Source: Novosphingobium sp. PC22D (GTDB taxonomy: Bacteria > Pseudomonadota > Alphaproteobacteria > Sphingomonadales > Sphingomonadaceae). Taken from it: a stretch of 64,000 bases of DNA. How positions within the stretch are numbered: the first letter of the stretch is position 1; each line of letters opens with the position of its first letter. Of this stretch, positions 17,486-26,736 are shown piece by piece. The notes under the pieces were generated by a model that made no database searches, had not been told where the DNA came from, and worked only from the letters and a program-made list of their open reading frames with translations. The DNA lies in NCBI RefSeq assembly GCF_002556635.1, contig NZ_MWMO01000002.1, forward strand, positions 248,001-312,000. Direction: 5' to 3'. The position numbers and the translations under genes were made by a program.

Positions 17486-18744
17486 TCGACGGCGCGCGCA
17501 CGCCTTTCATCAAGGCGCGCGGCAAGCCGGGGCCGTTCAGTCCGGCCGATCTCGCCGTCCAGTGCGGTAGGCCGTTGCTGCTGCGCCAACCTTTCGCGCC
17601 CGACGAATTCGACCAGGTGATCCTGGGCTGCGCCAACCAGATCGCGGGTGAGATGAACGTCGCCCGGGTCGCGGCACTGCGGCTCGGCTGCGGTGACGAG
17701 ATGCCCGCCTGGACGGTGCACCGCAATTGCGGTTCGGGCATGCAGTCGCTCGACGATGCCTTCCGCGCGGTGGCGCACGGCGACATGGACCTCGTCCTGG
17801 CCGGCGGCACCGAAGCGCTGAGCCGCGCGCCGCTGATCCTGTCCGACGAGGCGACCGAGTGGCTTGCCGAGTTCCAGCAGGCGCGCAGCGCCGCCGATCG
17901 CGTCAAGGCGATGAGCCGGTTCCAGGTGGGCTTCCTTTCGCCCGAGATTGGCCTCAAGCAGGGCCTGACCGATCCGGTCAGCGGCCTCGCCATGGGACAG
18001 ACCGCCGAGGAACTGGCGCACCGCTTCGGCATCAGCCGCTGGCAGGCCGACGACTACGCGCTCGAAAGCCACCGCCGCCTCGCCCGGGCGCAGGAGGAAG
18101 GCTGGCTGGCAAACGAAGTCGAGCCGATGTTCGCGCCCGACGGCACGATCTACGACCACGACGACGGCGTGCGGCCCGACAGCACGATCGAGGCGCTTGG
18201 CAAGCTCAAGCCCGTGTTCGAGCGCTATGGCGACGTCACCGCGGGCAACGCCAGCCAGGTGACCGACGGCGCATGCTGGATGATCCTCGCCTCCGACGAG
18301 GCGGTGCAGCGCCATGGCCTCACGCCGATCGCCACGATCCGCGACAGCGAGTGGGCCGCGCTCGACCCGCGCGTCATGGGCCTCGGGCCGGTGCTGTGCT
18401 CGGCCCCGCTGCTCGAACGCGGCGGGTTCGGTCTCGACGATATCGACTTGTGGGAACTCAACGAGGCCTTCGCCGCGCAAGTGCTCGCCTGCCTCCAGGC
18501 CTTTGCCGACGAGGCGTTCTGCCGCGAGGTGCTCGGGCTCGACGCCCCGATCGGCGGCATCGACCGCGCCAAGCTCAACATCGATGGCGGCGCGATCAGC
18601 CTCGGCCACCCGGTGGGTACGAGCGGCACGCGCATCGTGCTCCACCTCGTCAACGCGCTGCGGCGAACGGGAGGCAAACGCGGCATCGCCACCGAATGCA
18701 TCGGCGGCGGCCAAGGCGGCGCGATGCTGGTGGAGCTGGCATGA
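17443..18744 (+). CDS. Acetyl-CoA acyltransferase (FadI/FadA-like thiolase) with apparent ATC start
   Basis: A thiolase that cleaves 3-ketoacyl-CoA in beta-oxidation. The catalytic Cys is in HRNCGSGMQS (near residue 95), the His in GHPVGTSGTR (near 388) and the second Cys in CIGGGQGGAM (near 421). The family-typical N-terminus VIDGARTPFIKARG is encoded from 17482, but between 17341 and 17575 this frame has no ATG, GTG, TTG or CTG. The most reasonable start is ATC at 17443, directly after AAGAAGGAGCAGGAGCC, giving 433 residues. Starting at TTG 17575 would remove 44 conserved residues. A single-base error (ATG read as ATC) would also explain it. The stop overlaps fadJ (ATGA). Confidence 0.9.
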   Translation: MERSARSQARPVHVIDGARTPFIKARGKPGPFSPADLAVQCGRPLLLRQPFAPDEFDQVILGCANQIAGEMNVARVAALRLGCGDEMPAWTVHRNCGSGMQSLDDAFRAVAHGDMDLVLAGGTEALSRAPLILSDEATEWLAEFQQARSAADRVKAMSRFQVGFLSPEIGLKQGLTDPVSGLAMGQTAEELAHRFGISRWQADDYALESHRRLARAQEEGWLANEVEPMFAPDGTIYDHDDGVRPDSTIEALGKLKPVFERYGDVTAGNASQVTDGACWMILASDEAVQRHGLTPIATIRDSEWAALDPRVMGLGPVLCSAPLLERGGFGLDDIDLWELNEAFAAQVLACLQAFADEAFCREVLGLDAPIGGIDRAKLNIDGGAISLGHPVGTSGTRIVLHLVNALRRTGGKRGIATECIGGGQGGAMLVELA

Positions 18745-20846
18745 TGACGGATAGCGATATGACCAAGACGGCCAAGACCAAGACGAGCGTGAAGCAGTTC
18801 CTCGGCCCGGAACCGATGACCGGCAGCGAAGGCACGCGCGGCACGCACTGGCTGCGCCGTGAGGAAGGCGACCGCATCTGGCTGGTGCTCGACCGGCAGG
18901 GCGTTTCGACCAACACCTTCAACGAAGAGGTCTTCTCCGAGCTCGACGCCCTGCTCGACGATGTCGAGAAGGGCCACTGGCGCACCGTGATCTTCCGCTC
19001 GGCCAAGGCCTCGGGCTTCGCCGCGGGCGCCGATCTTTCGCAGTTTCGCGGCGTCGATGCCGGCCCGCAACTCGATCGCCGCATCGCCGAGGCCAACGAC
19101 GTGATCGACCGCGTCGCCGCGCTCAAGGCGCGCACCGTGGCGGTGGTGCACGGCACTTGCGTCGGCGGCGGCCTCGAGCTCGCGCTGGCCTGCGACCGGA
19201 TCGTGGCGCGCGACGATACCCGCCTCGGGTTTCCCGAAGTCCTGGTCGGCCTTCATCCGGGCCTTGGCGGCACCGCGCGGCTGACGCACCGGATCCAGCC
19301 GATCGAGGCGATGACGCTGATGCTCACCGGCAAGACCGTGTCGGCACGCAAGGCCTTCAAGCTGGGTATCGTCGATGCCGTCGTGCCCGAGCGCAACGTC
19401 GCCAAGGCGGTCGACGAGGCAGCGCGCGGACGGATCGAGCGGCGCGGCGCGGGCTTCGGTGCGGATGCGCTCAATCTTCGCCCCGCGCGTCTCGCGGCGG
19501 GCCGCAGGATGCGCGCCGAAGCCGACAAGCGCGCGCCACACGAGCATTATCCCGCGCCTTACGCACTGATCGAGCTTTGGGAGCGTCACGGCGGCTCGCA
19601 GGCCGAGATGCTGGAGGCGGAACGCCGTTCGTTCGCCGCGCTGCTGCCGCTCACCGCGACCCAGAACCTGGTACGCGCCTTCTTCCTGCGCGAGCGGCTC
19701 AAGACCAACGGCAAGGGCAAGAACGAGGTCGCCCACGTCCATGTCATCGGGGCGGGCACGATGGGCGCGGAAATCGGTGCCTGGTGCGCGCTCAAGGGCA
19801 TGCATGTGACGATCGAGGACCCGATGACGGCCTCGCTGAGCAAGGCTGTCGCGGGCGCGCACAAGCTGTTTGCGCGCAAGCTGGACGGTCCGGAACGGCT
19901 GCGTGCGAACGACCGATTCGTGCCCGACGTGCATGGAGCCGGCCTGCGTCACGCCGACCTCGTAATCGAGGCCGCGCCCGAAAAGACCGATCTCAAGCGC
20001 GGCATCTACGAGCGCATCGAAGGCGCGGTCGGCGAAGAAGTGATCATCGCGACCAACACCTCCAGCCTCGATCTCAACGCGCTATCGAAAGGGCTGAAGC
20101 ATCCCGAGCGGTTCGTGGGCATCCACTTCTTCAATCCGGTCTCGAAGCTGGATCTCGTCGAGGTGGTGCGCCACGACGGCGTTGCCGAGGACGCCTTTGC
20201 CCGCGCGTTGCGCTTCGTCGGCGCGATCGGCAAGCTGCCGCTGCCGGTCAAGGCCGCGCCCGGCTTCCTCGTCAACCGCGCGCTCATGCCCTATCTGGGC
20301 GAAGCCTTGCTGATGATCGAGGAAGGCGAACAGCCCGAGCGGATCGACGCCGCGGCCGAGCGCTTCGGCATGCCCGTCGGGCCGGTCGAACTCGCCGACC
20401 AGGTCGGCCTCGACATCTGTCTCGCCGTCGCGGAGTCGCTTGCCGAGGGGCTTGATCGGCCGATGCCGGAAATCCCGGAAGGCCTGCGCATCAAGGTCGA
20501 TCGCGGCGAACTCGGCCGCAAGACCGGCACCGGGCTCTACGCCTGGGACGAGAACGGCAAGGCCCTCAAGAACCCGGTCCGCGAGGAGCCCGACGCGGCG
20601 ATGGCCGACCGGCTGATCCTGCCGATGATCGACGCCGTCGCCGCCGCGCTCGACGAAGGCGTGGTGGAGGACGACGAGAGCGCGGACGCGGCGATGGTCT
20701 ACGGCACCGGCTTCGCGCCGTTTCGCGGCGGACCGATCGAATATGCGCGGTCGCGCGGCTTCGCCGATGTCGCGAGCACGCTTGAAAAGCAAGCGCGTCT
20801 GCACGGCCCGCACCACGCGCCGAGCGCCTGGTGGCGCAAGACCTGA
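18741..20846 (+). CDS. fadJ: FadJ-like 3-hydroxyacyl-CoA dehydrogenase/enoyl-CoA hydratase
   Basis: A 701-residue bifunctional beta-oxidation protein. The enoyl-CoA hydratase half has the oxyanion-hole segment ASGFAAGADLSQF near residue 92 and CVGGGLELALACDRI near 140 with its Glu. The hydroxyacyl-CoA dehydrogenase half starts with the NAD site VIGAGTMGAEIGAW near 335 and carries FVGIHFFNPVSKLDLVEVV (catalytic His) near 460, then NRALMPYLGEAL. Two ATGs are possible (18741 and 18744); the first overlaps the thiolase stop as ATGA. With fadE and the thiolase this forms a complete fatty-acid oxidation operon. Confidence 0.94.
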   Translation: MMTDSDMTKTAKTKTSVKQFLGPEPMTGSEGTRGTHWLRREEGDRIWLVLDRQGVSTNTFNEEVFSELDALLDDVEKGHWRTVIFRSAKASGFAAGADLSQFRGVDAGPQLDRRIAEANDVIDRVAALKARTVAVVHGTCVGGGLELALACDRIVARDDTRLGFPEVLVGLHPGLGGTARLTHRIQPIEAMTLMLTGKTVSARKAFKLGIVDAVVPERNVAKAVDEAARGRIERRGAGFGADALNLRPARLAAGRRMRAEADKRAPHEHYPAPYALIELWERHGGSQAEMLEAERRSFAALLPLTATQNLVRAFFLRERLKTNGKGKNEVAHVHVIGAGTMGAEIGAWCALKGMHVTIEDPMTASLSKAVAGAHKLFARKLDGPERLRANDRFVPDVHGAGLRHADLVIEAAPEKTDLKRGIYERIEGAVGEEVIIATNTSSLDLNALSKGLKHPERFVGIHFFNPVSKLDLVEVVRHDGVAEDAFARALRFVGAIGKLPLPVKAAPGFLVNRALMPYLGEALLMIEEGEQPERIDAAAERFGMPVGPVELADQVGLDICLAVAESLAEGLDRPMPEIPEGLRIKVDRGELGRKTGTGLYAWDENGKALKNPVREEPDAAMADRLILPMIDAVAAALDEGVVEDDESADAAMVYGTGFAPFRGGPIEYARSRGFADVASTLEKQARLHGPHHAPSAWWRKT

Positions 20847-20854
20847 GGGCTGCG

Positions 20855-22726
20855 ATGGAGCGGTTTTCCGATCCCTCGGCCCTCGCGCGATGGATCGTCG
20901 GGCAGGCCGGGCAAAGCTTGCACGTCGCCCTGCCCCTCGGCATCGGCAAGGCGACGCATGTCGCGAACGCGCTGTTCGCTATGGCGCGCGAGGACCCGGC
21001 GTTGCGGCTCGAGATCATGACCGCCCTCACGCTCGAGCGGCCGAGCGCGAGTTCCGATCTTCAGGCGCGGTTTCTCGAACCCTTCGTGGACCGCCATTTC
21101 GCCGGCTATGTCGAGCTGGACTACGCGCGCGCGCTGCGGGGCGACGGCCTGCCCGACAATGTCGCCGTCACCGAATTCTTCCTCAATTCGGGGGCCTGGC
21201 TCGGCAACGCGCGTGCTCAGCAGGACTACGTGAGCGTGAATTACAGCGCCGCCCCGCGCGACGTCATCCTCGCCAAGCCGATCAACCTGCTCGCGCAGCT
21301 CGTCGCCGTCGACGAGAGCGGCCCAAAGCCGCGCTACAGCCTCGCGTGCAATCCCGACGTCACGCTCGACATCCTGTCCGAACTGGAAGAGCGCCGCGCG
21401 CGCGGCGCGCCGTTCCTGTTCGTCGGGCAAGTTAACCGCGACCTGCCGTTCATGCCCGGCAGCGCCGAGATCGCCGCCGACCGCTTCGACGCCCTGCTCG
21501 ACGATCCTGCGGTCGAATTCCCGATCTTCGCCGCGCCGCGCCGTCCAGTCTCGACCGCCGAGTACGTGACGGGCCTTCACGTGGCGAGCCTCGTCGAGGA
21601 CGGCGGCACGCTGCAGATCGGCATCGGCTCGATGGGCGACGCGATCGCCTATGCGCTGATCCTGCGCCACCGCCACAACGCACTGTTTCGCGAGCTGCTC
21701 AGCCGGATCACCGACGAGCCGCGCGAGACCGAGCCGTTCGAGCACGGCCTCTACGCGGCGAGCGAAATGTTCGTCGACGGGTTTCTCGAGCTTTACGACG
21801 CCGGCATTCTCAAGCGCCGCTCGGCGCGCGGTCCGGTGCTGCACGGCGCCTTCTTCGTCGGCTCGCGCGGCTTCTACACGCGGCTCAAGGCGATGGACGA
21901 GGCGCGGCGCGCCGATTTTGACATGACCGCTGTCTCGTTCACCAACGCCCTATATGGAGACGAGGACGAGAAGCGCGCCGACCGTGTCCATGCGCGCTTC
22001 GTCAACACCGTGATCAAGGCCGACGTACTCGGCGCGGCGCAGGCCGATACGCTGGGCGACGGGCGCGTGATCAGCGGAGTCGGCGGCCAGCACGATTTCG
22101 TCGAGCAGGCGCTGGCACTGCGCGGCGCGCATTCGATCCTGACCGTGGCCTCGACCCGAACCCGCGACGACGAGACGAGCAGCAACATCGTCTGGCAGCT
22201 CGATCGCACCACGATCCCGCGCCACATGCGCGACGTCGTCGTCAGCGAATACGGCGTCGCGCATCTCAAGGCCGCCAGCGACGCGCAGTGCATCGCGCGC
22301 ATGGCCGCGATCAGCGATGCGCGCTTCGCCCCCGAACTGCTCGATACGGCGAGGAAGGCGGGCAAGATCGACGGCAACGCGCACGTCGAGGTCGAGCGCA
22401 ACACGCCCGAGCGGCTCGAAGACCTGCTGCGCGCGCCGCGCGAGGCGGGGCACTTTGCCCCTTTCCCCTTCGGCAGCGATTTCACCGCCGAGGAGCAGAC
22501 CGCGCTGCGGGCGCTGACGGTGCTGCGCGAGGCAGGCTCGAGCGCGAGCGCGCTTGCCGCCCTCGCCTGGGACGGCATGCGCCACAATCCCGACGTCGCC
22601 GAGCGCACCGCGCTGCGACGGCTCGGGCTGGCCGGCGATGACGGCGCGCCGGGTGCGCGCGAACGTCTGTATCGGCTGCTGTTGTGCGGCGCCTGGGCAG
22701 GCTTGTCCCGGACGCACCGACCATAA
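20855..22726 (+). CDS. Acetyl-CoA hydrolase/CoA-transferase family protein
   Basis: A 623-residue protein of the acetyl-CoA hydrolase/transferase family. Visible hallmarks are LPLGIGKATHVANALFA near the N-terminus, the LQIGIGSMGDAIAYALI segment in the middle, EHGLYAASEMFVDGFLE near residue 300, and GRVISGVGGQHDFVEQAL near 405, typical of the CoA-binding loop. The ATG at 20855 has GAGGG 5 nt upstream; a GTG at 20831 in frame lies inside fadJ and is less likely. As last gene of the beta-oxidation operon it may release or transfer CoA from short acyl-CoAs, for instance during overflow. Specific substrates cannot be read. Confidence 0.82.
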   Translation: MERFSDPSALARWIVGQAGQSLHVALPLGIGKATHVANALFAMAREDPALRLEIMTALTLERPSASSDLQARFLEPFVDRHFAGYVELDYARALRGDGLPDNVAVTEFFLNSGAWLGNARAQQDYVSVNYSAAPRDVILAKPINLLAQLVAVDESGPKPRYSLACNPDVTLDILSELEERRARGAPFLFVGQVNRDLPFMPGSAEIAADRFDALLDDPAVEFPIFAAPRRPVSTAEYVTGLHVASLVEDGGTLQIGIGSMGDAIAYALILRHRHNALFRELLSRITDEPRETEPFEHGLYAASEMFVDGFLELYDAGILKRRSARGPVLHGAFFVGSRGFYTRLKAMDEARRADFDMTAVSFTNALYGDEDEKRADRVHARFVNTVIKADVLGAAQADTLGDGRVISGVGGQHDFVEQALALRGAHSILTVASTRTRDDETSSNIVWQLDRTTIPRHMRDVVVSEYGVAHLKAASDAQCIARMAAISDARFAPELLDTARKAGKIDGNAHVEVERNTPERLEDLLRAPREAGHFAPFPFGSDFTAEEQTALRALTVLREAGSSASALAALAWDGMRHNPDVAERTALRRLGLAGDDGAPGARERLYRLLLCGAWAGLSRTHRP

Positions 22727-22766
22727 CGATCGCGCGACGCCTCGCGACTTCACCGGGAACGAGGGA

Positions 22767-22794
22767 TTGCTTTTCATTGCGGTCCGCTTATGAG
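22767..22794 (+). promoter_or_regulatory. Possible promoter for the btuB riboswitch operon
   Basis: TTGCTT at 22767-22772 and TATGAG at 22789-22794 are separated by 16 nt and lie about 37 nt upstream of the riboswitch. The match to a sigma-70-type promoter is moderate, and the call rests on position. Confidence 0.35.
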
Positions 22795-22830
22795 CGTCGC
22801 CGGAAGCGGGCCTGCCCTGCTTTCAGACAC

Positions 22831-23050
22831 GCGCCGGTGCCCGGAAGGGCTTAATCGGGAACACGGTGAGAAACGCCCCTGCGGCGGATCGAATCCGAGG
22901 CTGTCCCTGCAACTGTAAGCGGCGAGCGTGATGCACATCGCTTTCTTCCTTCCGGAAGAAGGCAGCCACTGGGCCCGATGCACCGTCATCCAAGGCCTGG
23001 GAAGGCCGTGCACAGCGCTTTGACCCGCGAGCCAGGAGACCTGCCGGCGC
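22831..23050 (+). ncRNA. Cobalamin riboswitch (upstream of btuB)
   Basis: A canonical B12-binding leader. The P1 helix is formed by GCGCCGG (22831-22837) and CCGGCGC (23044-23050), a perfect 7-bp pair. Inside are the conserved blocks GGTGCCCGGAAGGGC..AATCGGGAA, GCTGTCCCTGCAACTGTAAG (22899-22918), CACTGGG and GGGAAGG, and the B12 box GCCAGGAGACC (23031-23041). It should lower expression of the downstream uptake operon when adenosylcobalamin is plentiful. The 228 nt between P1 and the btuB ATG hold the expression platform, which I did not resolve; reading btuB from upstream starts would translate the riboswitch and is not credible. Confidence 0.96.
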
Positions 23051-23278
23051 ATTGTCGCTCTTGCCGCGGTTCAGGGGTTGGCCATGGCACGGTATCTCTC
23101 CGTCAGAGCGACGAACCGTTGCGGCTGGGGCCGCACGGCCTTGCGCTGCGCGGGCGACATGCGCCCGTCCGCGACGCGCGGGCCGGCCGTTCGTTCGCCT
23201 GACCGGTGCCTGCACCGGCCATCGGGACCTTGCGGTTCGCCCCTGCCGTCAGTTGCTCTGGCGCCGGGGGCCATACCC

Positions 23279-25153
23279 ATGAAACTGTATCCTGCATTAT
23301 CCCTGTTCACGCTCGTCGCGGCCACGCCCGCTCTTGCCCAGCCCGTTCCCGACGGGAGCGCCGTGGGCGACGATTCCATCGTCGTCACCGCCTCGCGCGT
23401 GACCGACGAGGCACGCGAAATCGGCAGCACCGTCACCGTCGTCACCGAAGAGGCGCTCGCGCGCAATCAGATCATCTTCGTCAAGGACGCGCTTCTCGAC
23501 GTGCCGGGCGTGGTCGTCAGCACCGACCGGCCGGGCGCCAATACGAGCGTCAGCATTCGCGGATCAGACAACGACGAGGCGCTCTGGCTGATCGACGGCA
23601 TCGAACTGGGCGACCCCAGTTCGACCTCGACGCAATACTCTCCCGAACACCTCACCGCCGCCGACATCTCGCGGATCGAGGTGCTGCGCGGCAACCAGAG
23701 CTCGCTCTACGGGTCCGACGCCATCGGCGGCGTCGTCAACATCATCACCCGCCGGGCAAGCGAGGAAGGCCTGTCGGTGTCGGCGCAGGCCGAATACGGC
23801 GCCTACGACACGCTCAACGGCGGCGCCTCGGTGCTCGGCAAGTCGGGCCCCGTCGATTTCCGCCTCACCGCCACGGGCTATCGCCACGACGGACCTTCGC
23901 TCAGTGACCCCGCGACCGCCAATCCCCCCGGCTCGGTCAGCGAGGACGACGAATACTGGCGTTACGGCTTCTCGGGCCGCGCGGGCCTGGCGGCGACCGA
24001 TACCTTGTCGTTCCAGGCGATCGGCTTCTGGCTCGACGCCTTTTCCGATCTCGACGGCACGACCACCGACAATCTCAACACCGTAAAGAAGCGCGAATAC
24101 GCCCTCGCCGGACAAGGCAGCTTCCGTTCGACCGACGGCAAGCTCAAGGCCGACCTCACCGCAAGCCGCTACGTCGCACGGCGGCTCTATTTCGGCACGT
24201 CCAACCTGCCCGAAGGCGATCTCTACAAGGGCACCAAGGACGCCCTGCGGCTCGCCGTGCGCTGGGGCGGCGAAGGCCCGATCAGCATCGCCGCGGGCGG
24301 CGAGATGGAATGGGAGAAGACCGATCAGGTCACCAACTATTCCGGCAATCTCGGCGAGAAAATCGACACCAAGTCGGCCTACGCCGAAGTCGCCTTGCGG
24401 CCAATCGATGGGCTGACGCTCACCGGCGCGGCCCGCATCGACGACAATAGCCGCTTCGGTAGCTTCGACACCTATCGCGGCACGATCGCCTATGCCTTCG
24501 GTCCGGCCAAGCTGCGCGCCAGCTACGGCACCGGCGCCAAGGCGCCCGGCCTCTACCAGCTCTTCGATCCGACTTACGGCAATCCCGATCTCGGCGTACA
24601 GACCAGCAAGGGCGGCGATGTCGGCATCGACCTCGCGATCGCCGGCGGCCTCGAGGCGGAACTGACCTACTTCTTCGGCTCGAAGCGCAACGAGATCGTG
24701 TTCGACGGCAGCATCGCGCCCTACGGCGGTTACACCCAGTACGGCCGGACGCGGGCAAGAGGCATCGAGGCCGGGCTCGTCGCGCGGCCCCTGCCCTGGC
24801 TCACGCTGCGCCAGACCTACACTTACATCGACCACGAGACCGACGAAGACCAGACCGGCGGCTACATCGACAGCGGCCGGCCGAAGTCCATCGCGACATC
24901 TTCGGTCACGCTCACCCCGATCGAACGTGCCTCGCTGACCGCCCGCATCCGTTTCCGTGACGGCGACGAATCGGGCTACGGCGGCGATACCGAGGCCTAC
25001 ACGATCCTCGACCTGCTCACCTCCTACGGCATCACCGAAAAGATCGAGGTCTACGGCCGCGTCACCAACGTGACCGACGCGCAGTACCAGGTCAGCTACG
25101 GCAAGAATGCCCTCGGCGCGAGCGCCTATGGCGGCGTGCGCGTGCGCTTCTGA
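23279..25153 (+). CDS. btuB: BtuB-like TonB-dependent cobalamin receptor
   Basis: A 624-residue outer-membrane receptor for vitamin B12 and related corrinoids. The signal peptide is MKLYPALSLFTLVAATPALA, followed by a TonB box-like DDSIVVTASR. The plug domain contains ALLDVPGVVVSTDRPGANTS, SIRGSDNDEALWLIDGIELG and IEVLRGNQSSLYGSDAIGGV. The beta-barrel ends with the aromatic C-terminus YGGVRVRF. The start at 23279 is set by the signal peptide. Cobalamin specificity follows from the riboswitch directly upstream and from the cobO and btuFCD genes downstream. Confidence 0.94.
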   Translation: MKLYPALSLFTLVAATPALAQPVPDGSAVGDDSIVVTASRVTDEAREIGSTVTVVTEEALARNQIIFVKDALLDVPGVVVSTDRPGANTSVSIRGSDNDEALWLIDGIELGDPSSTSTQYSPEHLTAADISRIEVLRGNQSSLYGSDAIGGVVNIITRRASEEGLSVSAQAEYGAYDTLNGGASVLGKSGPVDFRLTATGYRHDGPSLSDPATANPPGSVSEDDEYWRYGFSGRAGLAATDTLSFQAIGFWLDAFSDLDGTTTDNLNTVKKREYALAGQGSFRSTDGKLKADLTASRYVARRLYFGTSNLPEGDLYKGTKDALRLAVRWGGEGPISIAAGGEMEWEKTDQVTNYSGNLGEKIDTKSAYAEVALRPIDGLTLTGAARIDDNSRFGSFDTYRGTIAYAFGPAKLRASYGTGAKAPGLYQLFDPTYGNPDLGVQTSKGGDVGIDLAIAGGLEAELTYFFGSKRNEIVFDGSIAPYGGYTQYGRTRARGIEAGLVARPLPWLTLRQTYTYIDHETDEDQTGGYIDSGRPKSIATSSVTLTPIERASLTARIRFRDGDESGYGGDTEAYTILDLLTSYGITEKIEVYGRVTNVTDAQYQVSYGKNALGASAYGGVRVRF

Positions 25154-25171
25154 TCCGAAGATCTGTCCAGT

Positions 25172-25194
25172 GCGGGGTGGCTCGGCCGCCCCGC
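25172..25194 (+). other. Strong GC-rich hairpin between btuB and cobO
   Basis: GCGGGGTGGC and GCCGCCCCGC pair over 10 positions (one G-T) with a 3-nt loop. There is no T-run after it, so full termination is doubtful. It could reduce readthrough or protect the btuB 3' end, letting the abundant receptor be made at a higher level than the downstream genes. Confidence 0.5.
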
Positions 25195-25225
25195 CGGTTA
25201 CCCGCAAAATTGAGGAGACGGCTCG

Positions 25226-25831
25226 ATGGCCGATAGAACCGAGCAACAACACGCCGAGCGGATGAAGAAGAAACAGGCCGCGCACGAAAGGGTCATGGCC
25301 GGCAAGACGGTCGAGAAAGGCCTGCTCGTGGTCCACACCGGCAAGGGCAAGGGCAAGACGACCGCCGCGCTCGGGATGGTGGTGCGCGCGATCGGGCACG
25401 GCAAGAAAGTCGGCGTCGTCCAGTTCGTGAAAGGAGCGATGGCGACCGGCGAAAAGGCGGTCTTCGACGCCTTTCCCGAGCACGTGGAGTTCAAGCCGAT
25501 GGGCGAAGGCTTCACCTGGGACACGCAGGATCGCGCGCGCGACATCGCCACGACCCGCGCGGCCTGGGACGAGGTGAAACGGATGATCGCCGATCCCGGC
25601 TACGATATGGTGCTGGCCGACGAGCTCAACATCGTGCTGCGCTATGACTACCTGCCGCTCGACGAAGTGCTCGAAGCAATCGCCGCGCGGCCCGAGATGA
25701 AGCACGTCATCGTCACTGGCCGCAACGCACCCGACGCGCTGATCGAGGCGGCCGATCTCGTCACCGAGATGACGCTGGTCAAGCATCCCTTTCGCGGCGG
25801 TGTGAAGGCGCAGGCGGGTATCGAGTTTTGA
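25226..25831 (+). CDS. cobO: Corrinoid adenosyltransferase CobO (BtuR/CobA type)
   Basis: A 201-residue ATP:co(I)rrinoid adenosyltransferase that adds the upper 5'-deoxyadenosyl ligand to cobalt. The P-loop is HTGKGKGKTTAALGM near residue 37; further family blocks are GVVQFVKGAMATGEK, GEGFTWDTQDRARD near 94, VLADELNIVLRYDYL near 131 and VIVTGRNAP near 154. The C-terminus KHPFRGGVKAQAGIEF is highly typical. AATTGAGGAG precedes the ATG. It belongs to the first riboswitch-controlled operon, so imported corrinoids can be adenosylated immediately. Confidence 0.96.
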   Translation: MADRTEQQHAERMKKKQAAHERVMAGKTVEKGLLVVHTGKGKGKTTAALGMVVRAIGHGKKVGVVQFVKGAMATGEKAVFDAFPEHVEFKPMGEGFTWDTQDRARDIATTRAAWDEVKRMIADPGYDMVLADELNIVLRYDYLPLDEVLEAIAARPEMKHVIVTGRNAPDALIEAADLVTEMTLVKHPFRGGVKAQAGIEF

Positions 25832-25863
25832 AGCGGGGCAAGCTTTTCCGGGGCGAAGGTGCG

Positions 25864-26736
25864 ATGGCGGCCAGCTCCGGCGCACGCTCGCTCCGCTCCG
25901 GCGCGGTGATCGGCCTTGCCGGGCTCGGCGCGGCACTGGCATGGATCGGCGCCGCGCCCGCCGGTCCGACGCCGGCGGCGCAGCCCGGAGCGCGCCCGCG
26001 GCGCATCGTCTCGCTCAACCTTTGCGCCGACCAGTATCTGCTCGCACTTGCCGACCGCGACCAGATCGCAGGACTGACCCGCAACGCGACCGACCCCGAT
26101 CTCTCGGCAGCCGCGAAGGATGCCCGCGGGCTGCGCATCCTCGGCCAGTCGGCCGAAGAGATCCTCGAAATCCAGCCCGACCTGATCATCGGCGCGCGGT
26201 CGCGGCGCAGTCCCGTGCTCGCCGCGCTTCCCGCGCAGGACTACAGACTGGTCGATCTCGCATGGGCCACGAGCTTCGCGCAGATCGCCGCGCAGACCCG
26301 GCAGATCGCCGATGCCGTGGGGCACCATGGGCGCGGCGCGGCGCTCGTCGCGCGCATGGAGCGCGATCTCGCCGGGCTGCCGCAGCCGGGCAAGGGGCGG
26401 GTCGCGGCCTACTACCAGCGGCGCGGCTATCTCACCGGCACCGGAACGCTGGTCGATGACCTGATGCAGCGGGCGGGGCTGGTCAATCTCGCCGGCCGGC
26501 TCGACAAGCCCGCGCTTTCGCGGCTCTCGCTCGAGGAACTGGTCGCGGCCAGGCCCGACTTCATCATCGTCGAGGCGGCGGCGGAAAAAGTCAGCGATCA
26601 GGGAACCGAGATGCTGCAACATCCCGCGCTCCGCGGCGTGCGCCGGATCGTGCTTCCGCAAGCCTGGACGGTCTGCGGCGGCCCCGCCTACGTACGCGCC
26701 GCCCGCAGCCTCGTCGAGCAACTGGGCGCGTCATGA
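25864..26736 (+). CDS. btuF: BtuF-like periplasmic cobalamin-binding protein
   Basis: A 290-residue type III periplasmic binding protein. After an N-terminal hydrophobic segment (SGAVIGLAGLGAALAWIGAA) comes RRIVSLNLCADQYLLALADR, the usual start of BtuF-like domains, then SAEEILEIQPDLII and a C-terminal lobe with LSLEELVAARPDFIIVE and WTVCGGPAYVRAARSL. I chose ATG 25864 with an AAGG site; a TTG at 25828 overlapping the cobO stop is possible. It should hand B12 to the BtuCD transporter, whose genes follow at once; the stop overlaps the btuC start (ATGA). Confidence 0.9.
   Translation: MAASSGARSLRSGAVIGLAGLGAALAWIGAAPAGPTPAAQPGARPRRIVSLNLCADQYLLALADRDQIAGLTRNATDPDLSAAAKDARGLRILGQSAEEILEIQPDLIIGARSRRSPVLAALPAQDYRLVDLAWATSFAQIAAQTRQIADAVGHHGRGAALVARMERDLAGLPQPGKGRVAAYYQRRGYLTGTGTLVDDLMQRAGLVNLAGRLDKPALSRLSLEELVAARPDFIIVEAAAEKVSDQGTEMLQHPALRGVRRIVLPQAWTVCGGPAYVRAARSLVEQLGAS

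Noticed and set aside
20831..20854. GTG 20831 as start of the acetyl-CoA hydrolase/transferase gene
   Set aside because: It lies inside fadJ without its own RBS, while ATG 20855 has GAGGG at normal spacing.
23078..23278. In-frame extension of btuB upstream to about 23078
   Set aside because: It overlaps the cobalamin riboswitch expression region, and the signal peptide places the start at 23279.
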